Assembly (NCBI GenBank): GCA_903847975.1
Contig: CAINFC010000251.1
Coordinates: 39,801 to 103,800, forward strand
Source: an uncultured Acidobacteriota bacterium
GTDB taxonomy: Bacteria; Acidobacteriota; UBA6911; CAINFC01
Length of the DNA: 64,000 bases
Direction: 5' to 3'
Positions 51,635 through 58,744 of the stretch are shown here, piece by piece (the first letter of the stretch is position 1; each line of letters begins with the position of its first letter). The notes under the pieces are model-generated. The model saw only the letters and a list, made by a program, of their open reading frames with translations. It made no database searches and was not told the origin of the DNA. Made by a program: the position numbers and the translations under genes.

Positions 51635-52644
51635 ACGGTCGGGAGCGTATTCTTGCCATGATGGACGGGAAGCCCGTGGACCGGCATCCCTTCATGCCGA
51701 TCACCATGATGTTTGCCGCCGACCGCATCGGGAAGCCCTATCGGCGCTACGTTCAGGACCATCACCTCCTGGTGGAAGGGCAGCTTTGTGTGGCCGAGCG
51801 GTTCGACTGCGACTACGTTTCCTGCATTTCCGATCCGGCCCGCGAGTCGGCCGACTGCGGCGCCGAGGTGCAATGGTTCGAAAACCAGCCGCCGGCGCTG
51901 GTGGAGGAAAACTCGCTGTTTGCGGATAAAACCGCCCTGGCCCGCCAGCCGGTCCCCGATCCGCTGGGCGGCGGACGAATGTTCGACCGCGTGCTGGCCG
52001 CCGCGCTGTTCCGGGAGCGGGTCGGCGGGGAAAAGCTGATCGAGGGCTGGATCGAGGGCCCCTGCGCCCTGGCCGCCGACCTGCGCGGGCTCAACCGGCT
52101 GCTGACCGATTTTGTGGACGACCCGGTCTTTGTCGCCGATCTCATGGATTTCTGCGTGGAGGTCACGCTGCGCTTCGCCCGGGCCCAGATCGAAGCCGGC
52201 GCGGACTCCATCGGCATCGGCGATGCCGCCGCCTCGCTGATCGGCCCCGGACGCTACCGGGAATTCGTCTGGCCCCGTGAAAAAAAGCAGATCGACTTCA
52301 TTCATCGCCTGGGGGCGCGCGTCAAGCTGCACATCTGCGGGCGGACCCGCACTCTGCTGCCGGAAATGGGCCGCCTGGGCGCCGACATGATCGACCTCGA
52401 CTACCCGGCGCCTTTGAGCGAGGCCCGCGCGGCCATGGGCCCGCGGCAGGTGCTGGCCGGCAACATCAACCCCGTCGCCGTGCTGCGCAACGGTTCGGTG
52501 GAGCAGATCCGCCAGGCGCTGGAAGAGTGCCGCCGGGCCGCGGCTCCCGCCTGGATCGTCAACGCCGGCTGCGAAGTGGTCCGCGACACGCCGCTGGCCC
52601 ATTTCGAAGCCATGGCGCGCTTTTCCCGGGAGGCGGCCGACTAG
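51631..52644 (+). CDS. Uroporphyrinogen-decarboxylase-family methyltransferase (MtaA/CmuA-like)
   Basis: A 337-residue TIM-barrel enzyme of the UroD superfamily. The zinc-binding residues of the MtaA/CmuA branch are present: HICGRTRTLLPEM (H-x-C) and NAGCEVVRDTPLAHF (C), which is how these enzymes activate a thiol acceptor such as coenzyme M. The N-terminus MNGRERILAMMDGKPVDRHP is typical of the branch. IGIGDAAASLIGPGRYREF and HLAGNINP-like VLAGNINPVAVL are also standard. It overlaps the DUF1638 gene by 4 nt and is 13 bp ahead of the corrinoid activator. It would move methyl groups between a corrinoid protein and an acceptor, but no corrinoid protein is encoded in the window. Confidence 0.87.
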   Translation: MNGRERILAMMDGKPVDRHPFMPITMMFAADRIGKPYRRYVQDHHLLVEGQLCVAERFDCDYVSCISDPARESADCGAEVQWFENQPPALVEENSLFADKTALARQPVPDPLGGGRMFDRVLAAALFRERVGGEKLIEGWIEGPCALAADLRGLNRLLTDFVDDPVFVADLMDFCVEVTLRFARAQIEAGADSIGIGDAAASLIGPGRYREFVWPREKKQIDFIHRLGARVKLHICGRTRTLLPEMGRLGADMIDLDYPAPLSEARAAMGPRQVLAGNINPVAVLRNGSVEQIRQALEECRRAAAPAWIVNAGCEVVRDTPLAHFEAMARFSREAAD

Positions 52645-52657
52645 GCTCCACCACCCC

Positions 52658-54184
52658 ATGAGCGCCGCGGTTCCGATCGTACTGCATCCCGCAGGGATCA
52701 CCCGGGAGGTCGCGCCAGGGACGCCCCTGCGCGAGTTTCTCTTCGACCACGGCGTGGAATTTCCCTGCGGGGGGCGGGGCCACTGCCGGGCCTGCCGCGT
52801 GCGCCTGATCTCGGGCCACCTGCAGGAGACCCCCGCGGACCGCCGCCAGTTTTCCCCCGAAGAGCTGGCCCGCGGCTGGCGGCTGGCCTGCGGGCACCGC
52901 GCCGAGGGACCGCTGGTCCTCGAGCTGGCCCAGTGGGAAACCCCGGTGCTGGCCGGCCCGCACTCCTTTTCCTTCCACCCCCGGCCGGGCACCGGGATTG
53001 CGGTGGACGTCGGCACCACCACTCTGGCCGCGCAGCTCCTCTGCCTGGAAAGCGGGGAAACCCTGGCGGTGGAAACGGCCCTCAATCCGCAGGGCCGCTG
53101 GGGCGCCGACCTGATGAGCCGCATCCACGCCGCTCTTTACGAAAACCAGGCCGAAGCGCTGTCCGGCGCGATCCGGCTGGCGGTCGGAGAGATGATCGCC
53201 TTGCTGCGCGAGGCCGCCCGGAGCCACGGCAGGGGCGACGGCTGCCGACAGGTCTTCCTGGCCGGCAATACGGTGATGCACCATCTCTTCGCCGGCATCG
53301 CGGTGGACCCGCTGGCCTCCTATCCCTTCGAATCCCCGCATCTCGGGCCGGCGCGCTTTTCCGCCGGAGAGCTCGGCTGGCGTTCCCTGCCCGATGAGGC
53401 GCCGGTCTGCTTCCTGCCCTGCCCCGGCGGATTTGTCGGCAGCGACATCCTCGCCGGCATCCTGGCCACCGATCTTCACCGCAGCCCCGAGCCGCGCATG
53501 CTCCTGGACCTCGGCACCAACGGGGAGATCGTCCTGGCCGAAGGCCGCCGACTGCTCTGCGCCTCGACGGCCGCCGGGCCGGCCTTCGAAGGGGGGCGCA
53601 TCTCCTGCGGCATGCGCGCCGCAGCCGGGGCCGTCGACCAGGTCTGGCGGGAAAACGGCGTTTTCCGCTGCCACGTGATCCACGGCGTCGCCCCGCGCGG
53701 CCTTTGCGGCAGCGGGCTGGTGGACTGGGTGGCCGCCGGTCTGGATGCGGGAGCGATCCTTCCCAGCGGGCGCCTGGCCGGAGGGGAGCGCGGGCTCGTC
53801 CTGGAGCCCCCGGTCTGCCTGAGCCAGAAGGATATCCGCGAGCTGCAGCTGGCCAAAGCGGCGATCGCCGCCGGGGTCCGGCTCCTGCTGCGCCGCATGG
53901 GCCGGACGATCGAAGAGATTGCCACGGTCTTCCTGGCCGGCGCCTTCGGCAACTACATCCGGCCGGCCAATGCGTTGCGCCTGGGGCTGCTTCCCGGAAC
54001 GGAGGAGCGGATCGAGCCGGCCGGCAACACCGCGCTGCACGGGGCCATACGGTTCCTGTTCTCGCCGGATCCCGAGGCCGAGTGGCAGGAGATCCTGCGC
54101 CGCACGGAGCATGTCTCCCTGGCCGACGACCCGCTTTTCCAGGACCTCTACGCCGACGAAATGATGTTTCCCGCGAGCCGGTAG
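52658..54184 (+). CDS. Reductive activator of corrinoid proteins (2Fe-2S ferredoxin + ASKHA ATPase, RACo-like)
   Basis: A 508-residue protein in two parts. The N-terminal ~85 residues are a plant-type ferredoxin with PCGGRGHCRACRV at residues 35-47 (C-x5-C-x2-C) and the fourth cysteine in RLACGH near 77. The rest is an ASKHA-fold ATPase: AVDVGTTTLAAQLL (phosphate-1), FLAGNTVMHHL, LLDLGTNGEI (phosphate-2), and the adenosine region FLAGAFGNYI. RACo proteins use ATP to return oxidised Co(II) corrinoid to Co(I). It is last in the DUF1638-UroD-RACo operon and its stop is followed directly by a palindromic-repeat region. Confidence 0.9.
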   Translation: MSAAVPIVLHPAGITREVAPGTPLREFLFDHGVEFPCGGRGHCRACRVRLISGHLQETPADRRQFSPEELARGWRLACGHRAEGPLVLELAQWETPVLAGPHSFSFHPRPGTGIAVDVGTTTLAAQLLCLESGETLAVETALNPQGRWGADLMSRIHAALYENQAEALSGAIRLAVGEMIALLREAARSHGRGDGCRQVFLAGNTVMHHLFAGIAVDPLASYPFESPHLGPARFSAGELGWRSLPDEAPVCFLPCPGGFVGSDILAGILATDLHRSPEPRMLLDLGTNGEIVLAEGRRLLCASTAAGPAFEGGRISCGMRAAAGAVDQVWRENGVFRCHVIHGVAPRGLCGSGLVDWVAAGLDAGAILPSGRLAGGERGLVLEPPVCLSQKDIRELQLAKAAIAAGVRLLLRRMGRTIEEIATVFLAGAFGNYIRPANALRLGLLPGTEERIEPAGNTALHGAIRFLFSPDPEAEWQEILRRTEHVSLADDPLFQDLYADEMMFPASR

Positions 54185-54235
54185 CATCGGGATGCCGGCC
54201 GCTTTAAGGAAGGTGCAAAAAGTAAGCAAGATAAT

Positions 54236-54342
54236 GTTCTGCCGTCCCGATGGGACTTGCGTGTGTGCCACAAGGGGCGAAATGGCGGATTCTGTACCGT
54301 TGTGCTCCGGCCATGGCAAAGTCCCGGCAGGGACGGCAGAAC
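54236..54342. repeat. ~107-bp imperfect inverted-repeat element
   Basis: GTTCTGCCGTCCC at the left end (54236-54248) is repeated exactly in inverse at the right end (GGGACGGCAGAAC, 54330-54342). Each end forms its own small hairpin, GTCCCGATGGGAC and GTCCCGGCAGGGAC. The whole unit could fold as a cloverleaf, like REP or MITE sequences. The 751-bp stretch 54185-54935 has no gene of its own; it holds this element, array copy B, a 76-bp element and an inverted partial array. Confidence 0.6.
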
Positions 54343-54378
54343 CGGACCGATCCGGTAAGACAACCCGGCAAAAAGTCT

Positions 54379-54603
54379 GGAACCCCGAAAGGGGTTCCGG
54401 AACACAGCCCGGGGTTGCGCCGCATAGGCGCTACCCCGGGTAGGCGGGTTTTTTTGGAAATCAGCCCTGTAAGGGCTGCGCAAACACCTGGTATTGCTGG
54501 ATTTTGCGCAACCCTTTCCGGGTTTTCGCCTGCGGGTGTCCCTACCCGGGGTAGGCGCGAAGCGCCAGCCCCGGGCTGTGTTACGAAGCCCTTTCAGGGC
54601 TCT
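54379..54603 (+). repeat. Palindromic repeat array, copy B (direct copy of array A)
   Basis: The same six palindromic modules as at 49301-49522 in the same order and orientation, starting with GGAACCCCGAAAGGGGTTCC and ending with GAAGCCCTTTCAGGGCT. The stem sequences co-vary (for example CGAGGCGCG in A, CGAAGCGCC in B). Homology starts slightly earlier, with an AAAAAGT block before the first palindrome in both copies. Copies A and B bracket the sialidase-DUF1638-UroD-RACo block as direct repeats. Confidence 0.8.
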
Positions 54604-54713
54604 CCGCAACGGAAATCCGAAGATGAGCGACTTTTTACCGAACCTATCAGGTAAGATGGCCCGGAAAGAAGAAGTCCCCAAAATACCCGAAAACAAACTT
54701 ACAAACGAAAACC

Positions 54714-54789
54714 GTTTAGTACAGCCTTCAGGCTGCGTGCTGCAAGCAGGTTCGCGCTTGTGCCCCGTAAGCTAAAGCTTGTACTGAAC
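54714..54789. repeat. 76-bp REP-like palindromic element
   Basis: The ends are inverted repeats: GTTTAGTACAGCCTTCAGG at the left matches the reverse complement of the right end (AAGCTAAAGCTTGTACTGAAC) with few differences. Internal hairpins are CAGCCTTCAGGCTG, GCAAGC..GCTTGT and AAGCTAAAGCTT. It is not related in sequence to arrays A and B. Confidence 0.55.
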
Positions 54790-54799
54790 AAAGAAGACT

Positions 54800-54914
54800 T
54801 TTTGCGAGATTGTCAGGGCTTCGGATCGCAGCCTGGGGTTGGCGCGCTTCGCGCCTAACCCAGGTGGGAATGTCCGTATGGGACAACCCTGAAGGGGTTG
54901 CGCTCAATCCAACG
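54800..54914 (-). repeat. Inverted partial copy of the palindromic array (3' half)
   Basis: Read on the minus strand it contains, in order, TTGGATT..GCGCAACCC, an AACCCCTTCAGGGTT palindrome, the GGCGCG stem module, and GGCTGCGATCCGAAGCCC, which is almost identical to the end of copy A. It therefore lies in opposite orientation to arrays A and B. Its outer end is about 20 bp from the start of the double-glycine peptide gene. Confidence 0.7.
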
Positions 54915-54935
54915 AAACAGGCGAAGGATACCGGC

Positions 54936-55142
54936 ATGATCGAATCATCACGAAGGCTGACCGACGAGGAAATGGAGCAGGTGCACGGGGGCGTGGACTC
55001 CACGTGGCAGGCCTGTCCGGATTTAAACAGCAAGCCCTGTCCCCACTGTGAGTGGTACCAGACCGACGTTTGCGTAAATGGGTACGTCGCCCCCGGGTCG
55101 GGCATCCGCTTCAAAGAGGCGGGAATCCCCGTGGTGGAATAA
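54936..55142 (+). CDS. Small double-glycine-leader peptide with four-cysteine core
   Basis: A 68-residue peptide. Residues 1-19, MIESSRRLTDEEMEQVHGG, match the double-glycine leader consensus (L-x-x-E-E-x-x-x-V-x-GG) that directs secretion and cleavage by C39-peptidase ABC transporters, as in bacteriocins and many RiPP precursors. The 49-residue remainder has Cys at 27, 35, 38 and 46, a symmetric C-x7-C-x2-C-x7-C pattern, with PCPHC at its centre and several aromatic residues (W24, W40, Y41, Y50). The start ATG is preceded by GAAGGA. No transporter, C39 peptidase or modification enzyme is in the window. It could be a bacteriocin-like peptide, a zinc-binding mini-protein or a thioether/disulfide-containing RiPP. 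The leader call is good, the fate inferred. Confidence 0.65.
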   Translation: MIESSRRLTDEEMEQVHGGVDSTWQACPDLNSKPCPHCEWYQTDVCVNGYVAPGSGIRFKEAGIPVVE

Positions 55143-55189
55143 AACCTGAGGGAAGGGCGCCCGCCGGCGGCCCGGCCAGCCGCTTCCGG

Positions 55190-57331
55190 CTACAGGCGGA
55201 AGTTGTAGCGGAACTTGATCCGGGCGGAGCTCTCGGTCAGCTCCAGGTGGGTGAGCGGGTCGACCATGCGGCTGTTCCAGACGATGAAGATTTCGTTTCC
55301 CGGCTTGAGAATCCAGCCGAAGCGGCTCTGCCAGCCCAGGGTCCGGCTCAGGTTGTCGTACTGCAGGTAGCTGTAGAGCGTGATCCTGGGATTAAAAAGA
55401 ACATTGGTGCTCAGCCGGGAAACGGTGGTCACGAAACCGCCGGTCGGCAGTACCACGTGGTTGCGCTCCATCTCCACCCCGGCATAAAACGGGACGGCGA
55501 TTTTGTATCCGGCAGCCGCCAGGGCCTCCCGGCGGCTGCCGTTGTAGAACGTACCCCACCGGCCGGTCAGCCCGAACCAGAAGTTTCGGCGCTGGGCGCT
55601 TTGCCACTTGACCGTGTAGCGGTCGAACTCGTAGTCGCCGGCGGGAATGGTGTGCTGAGGGTGAATCTTGAAATCCTTGGTGAGCAGCTCGTAGTCGCGC
55701 AGCACGCTGACCGAAAAGTCATCCCCGCTCTTGAACTTCAGCTGCAGGGGCTTGACCTCCATGGTGCGGGTCAGCAGCCGGTTGTTGCGGTCGGTCAGGT
55801 ATTCGCCGCCGACGCCGAAGACCACCTTCAGCAGGCCATAGCGGCGGGTGCGCGGGCCGATCTCGGTGGTCATGTAGGTGTCGCGGATGTCCGAGCGCGG
55901 AACGAAGCCGATGCCGGGGTGAAAATTTTTACCGATTTCGTTGTAGCCCAGCAGCACGTTCAGGAAGTCGTTCGGGTAGGTGAACTCCCCGCCGAAAGCG
56001 GCATCTTCCCCGTGCACGTTGCGGGTGGAGGACTTCAGGCCGAACAGGGTCAGGGCGATGTTCTTGTTGCCCCGAAACCGGGAGCTGGCCAGCTTGAAAT
56101 CGGCACCCATCACGAAATTGTCCGCGGCGCTGAACGCATCGCCGTGCGTGGCGATGGCCCCCACGGAGGACTGCTTCCCCAGGTTGCGGCGGACCCGGGC
56201 CACCGTGAAATTCCGGTATCCCTCGGCGCGCTCGTCCATGATGTTCATGAATCCCAGGTTCCAGGCGCCCTGCTGCCCGGCCACCTTGGCTCCCCAGAGA
56301 ATGGGCACGGGGTTCCCGCCGGCATCCAGGCCCAGGCGCCGCGAAAAGAAAGGCATGACCCGCGTTCCGCCGGTGCCGAAGGTAAAGTAGTTGGACCCGT
56401 CCAAAAAAAAGTCGCGCTTTTCCGGGAAAAAGAGAGGGAAGCGGGTCAGGTTGATCTGGCGGGTATCGACTTCGGTCTGGGCGAAATCGGTGTTGATGGT
56501 CAGCGCGCTCTTGATGCCCGGGGTCAGCTGGTAAAAAATATCCAGCCCGGCATCCCCCGTGCCGCTGACCCCACTCCCCTTTTTCTGGTCCCATCCTGTC
56601 AGCCCGTAGGGGCTGATGTCCATGCCCAACCCCTGGGAGATCCCCTCGATCCCCTCCAGGATTCCGCAATCGGAAACCTGGAAGGTGTAGGTGTTGCGGT
56701 TGGCCACCGGCCAGTAGGAGCTTTCCAGCTTGCGGCGGATGTGGCGGATCAGCTTCAGGCCCCAGCGGGTCGAGCCGGGACGGAAATTCATGGTGCTGAA
56801 GGGAACGGCAATTTCCGCATCCCAGCCCTCGGAATGAATGCGCGCCCGGCCGTCCCAAAGCCCGTCCCAGTCCTTGTTCAGGGCGACACCGTTGTCGACC
56901 ACCAGGGCGTCGCCGATGGAGCCCCGCGGCCCGATCTGATACCAGTAGGCGTTGCGCCCGTCGAGGAAGGTGTCCAGGATGACCTGCACCCGGTCATCCT
57001 CGCCGAGCGAAACGTCGCGGGCCATCTCCTTGGCAGTGATTTCCTTCGGATTTTTCTGGAAGCACCGGAAGCCGAAATAGATGTGCCGGTCGTCGAACAG
57101 GATGTACACTTCGGTCTTTTCGGAGATGGGCTGCCCCAGGTTGGGCTCTCTCTGGATCAGTTCGGTGACCCGGGCGGCCTGAGCCCAGTCCGGCTCGTCC
57201 AGCCGGCCGTCCAGGTGCAGGGGGCCCTTGGCGCGGACCGCCTTGACCACGAACGGGGATTCCTTGATGGAATCCGGGAGCGCGGTCGCAGGCCACAGAA
57301 ATAGCAGGAAAGCAAGAAAAGCACGTTTCAT
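55190..57331 (-). CDS. DUF5916 outer-membrane-type protein with CBM9-like N-domain
   Basis: A 713-residue exported protein. A signal peptide (MKRAFLAFLLFLWPATA) is followed by a CBM9-like sandwich of about 190 residues, with GPLHLDGRLDEPDWAQAARV, EVYILFDDRHIYFGFRC and WDAEIAVPFSTMNF. The remaining ~490 residues are the DUF5916 region: INTDFAQTEVDTRQINLTRF, FPEKRDFFLDGSNYF, then many alternating beta strands ending in phenylalanine/leucine (RIKFRYNFRL), as expected for a beta-barrel. Such proteins are common in Acidobacteria and Bacteroidetes; their substrates are unknown. The start is the Met at the signal peptide; no clear ribosome site is present. It is divergent from nothing and precedes the peptide gene tail to tail. 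Confidence 0.88.
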   Translation of the reverse strand: MKRAFLAFLLFLWPATALPDSIKESPFVVKAVRAKGPLHLDGRLDEPDWAQAARVTELIQREPNLGQPISEKTEVYILFDDRHIYFGFRCFQKNPKEITAKEMARDVSLGEDDRVQVILDTFLDGRNAYWYQIGPRGSIGDALVVDNGVALNKDWDGLWDGRARIHSEGWDAEIAVPFSTMNFRPGSTRWGLKLIRHIRRKLESSYWPVANRNTYTFQVSDCGILEGIEGISQGLGMDISPYGLTGWDQKKGSGVSGTGDAGLDIFYQLTPGIKSALTINTDFAQTEVDTRQINLTRFPLFFPEKRDFFLDGSNYFTFGTGGTRVMPFFSRRLGLDAGGNPVPILWGAKVAGQQGAWNLGFMNIMDERAEGYRNFTVARVRRNLGKQSSVGAIATHGDAFSAADNFVMGADFKLASSRFRGNKNIALTLFGLKSSTRNVHGEDAAFGGEFTYPNDFLNVLLGYNEIGKNFHPGIGFVPRSDIRDTYMTTEIGPRTRRYGLLKVVFGVGGEYLTDRNNRLLTRTMEVKPLQLKFKSGDDFSVSVLRDYELLTKDFKIHPQHTIPAGDYEFDRYTVKWQSAQRRNFWFGLTGRWGTFYNGSRREALAAAGYKIAVPFYAGVEMERNHVVLPTGGFVTTVSRLSTNVLFNPRITLYSYLQYDNLSRTLGWQSRFGWILKPGNEIFIVWNSRMVDPLTHLELTESSARIKFRYNFRL

Positions 57332-57398
57332 GAACGAATAACCCAACAGGAGTTGAAAAAGGGGTAATCTTACCCGTGAACCGGTCCGGCAGGCAAAC

Positions 57399-57860
57399 TT
57401 ATTCGTCCAGCTGGGCCTCGTGCAGATTGGCACGGCGCAGGTCGGCACCCTCCAGCCGGGCGCCGCGCAGGTTGGCGCGGAACAGGTCGGCATCGCGTAG
57501 GTCCGTTTCCCGCAAATCGGCTCCCTGCATGTCCGTTTCGCGCAGATTGGCCCGGCGCAGATCGGCCTTCCAGAGGTCCGCCCCCTTGAGGTTCGCTTCC
57601 CGCAGGTCGGCCCCGGCCAACAGGGCTTCCCGCAAATCGGCCTCCCACAGGTTGGCCCCGCTCAGGAACGCCCCGCGCAGATCGGCTTTCCTCAGATCCG
57701 TCCCGCTGAAATGGGCCCCGCGAAGAAAAGTTCCCTTGAGATCGGCTCCGCTCAGGTCCGGCCGGATATCCGGGTGCTCCTCGCTCCACTGGTTCCATTT
57801 GGGAAGGTTCTGGGCGCGTATCGCGTCGAGCAGCTGTCGCAGATGATTCTCGTTGGCCAT
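57399..57860 (-). CDS. Pentapeptide-repeat protein
   Basis: A 153-residue protein built from about 22 A(D/N)LxX repeats, from LSGADLKGT at residue ~36 to ADLRRANLHEAQLDE at the end, preceded by a short helical part (MANENHLRQLLDAIRAQNL). Pentapeptides stack into a right-handed quadrilateral beta-helix. Family members include DNA-gyrase-protecting factors (Qnr, McbG, MfpA) but most have no known role. It is compact, acidic-basic patterned and without a signal peptide. It has its own predicted promoter and lies on the same strand as the DUF5916 gene, with a 67-bp gap. Confidence 0.93.
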   Translation of the reverse strand: MANENHLRQLLDAIRAQNLPKWNQWSEEHPDIRPDLSGADLKGTFLRGAHFSGTDLRKADLRGAFLSGANLWEADLREALLAGADLREANLKGADLWKADLRRANLRETDMQGADLRETDLRDADLFRANLRGARLEGADLRRANLHEAQLDE

Positions 57861-57890
57861 ATAGCTTGCTGGGTTCCTTTAGCACTTCCT

Positions 57891-57919
57891 TTTATAACCC
57901 AATTTCACTCTCTTATCCA
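57891..57919 (-). promoter_or_regulatory. Predicted sigma-70-type promoter for the pentapeptide-repeat gene
   Basis: On the minus strand: -35 TGGATA (57914-57919), 17-bp spacer, -10 TATAAA (57891-57896), about 30 bp before the ATG. The -35 overlaps the last codons of tcdA, and the gene would thus be expressed independently of tcdA. Confidence 0.5.
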
Positions 57920-58725
57920 GAGGATGGCGGACATATATTTTCCGGGCGGGCCGGCACCCAGGAGCCTCCGAGGAGCAGATGCAGGGCGGTGTGGGCCGCC
58001 AGCAGGCCGAACAGGCCGGTGATCGTCGGCAGGCTTCCCAGCGGGGACCGGCTGCGACCCCGCTCGTGCAGCTCCTCTCCCGCCTCCCCGGTTCCGCCCC
58101 GCGCCTCGCGCGGGATGTGCATCACCGACTCGCAGGAATGGACGCAGGTCATGGAGACCGGGACACGGCGGCGGCGCAGCTCCTTGCGGATGCGCCGGGC
58201 CAGCGGGCAGTGCCGCACCTCCTCGAGCCGGCCCACCCGGACCGCCAGGGGATCGGTGCGCAGTGCGGCGCCCATGCAGGAGACCACCGGAATGGCGCGG
58301 GAGGTCACCGCGCAGAGCAGCTCCACCTTGGGCTTGAAGCTGTCGATGGCATCGATGACCAGGTCGGGCGGCCCGGCCAGAACCTGCTCCATGGTGTCGG
58401 CGTGCAGGAACAGGCAGCAGGTCTCCACCTGGCAGTCGGGATGAATGTCCAGGATCCGCCGGCGGGCCGCTTCGGTCTTGGGCTGCCCCAACGTGGATTC
58501 CAGGGCATAGAGCTGGCGATTGATGTTGCTCCGCCGCACCACGTCGAAATCCACCAGCCGCAGCGCGCCGACGCCGGCGCGGACCAGGGCCTCAGTGGCA
58601 TAGCTCCCCACCGCCCCCAGGCCGGCCACCACCACCCGCGCCCCGGCCAGCTTTTCCCTGCCGGGGGCTCCGATCAGCCTTTCCAGGCGGCTGAACCGCT
58701 CCCGGTCCCCTTCGATGGAACTCAT
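57913..58725 (-). CDS. tcdA: tRNA threonylcarbamoyladenosine dehydratase (TcdA, ThiF/E1-like)
   Basis: A 270-residue ATP-dependent E1-like enzyme that cyclises t6A-37 of ANN-decoding tRNAs to ct6A. The core has RFSRLERLIGAPGREKL, the nucleotide loop VVVAGLGAVGSYATEALVRAG, DFDVVRRSNINRQ (catalytic Arg), LGQPKTEAARRRIL and DAIDSFKPKVELL. The YgdL-specific segments SCMGAALRTDPL and LARRIRKELRRRRV are present. The C-terminus has an LPTITGLFGLLAAHTALHLLLG amphipathic helix. It is the last gene before the pentapeptide-repeat gene and is 20 bp downstream of the DUF3748-like propeller gene. Confidence 0.94.
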   Translation of the reverse strand: MSSIEGDRERFSRLERLIGAPGREKLAGARVVVAGLGAVGSYATEALVRAGVGALRLVDFDVVRRSNINRQLYALESTLGQPKTEAARRRILDIHPDCQVETCCLFLHADTMEQVLAGPPDLVIDAIDSFKPKVELLCAVTSRAIPVVSCMGAALRTDPLAVRVGRLEEVRHCPLARRIRKELRRRRVPVSMTCVHSCESVMHIPREARGGTGEAGEELHERGRSRSPLGSLPTITGLFGLLAAHTALHLLLGGSWVPARPENICPPSSG

Positions 58726-58744
58726 GCGCTCCGCCCGCCGGTCT

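Noticed and set aside
49301..54603. Palindromic arrays considered as CRISPR arrays
   Set aside because: The palindromic units differ from one another and there are no equal-length spacers; the whole array, not a short unit, is what repeats. No cas gene is present.
54250..54696. Overlapping open frames on both strands within the repeat patch
   Set aside because: They follow from the inverted repeats, which lack stops on both strands, and have no ribosome sites or recognisable motifs.
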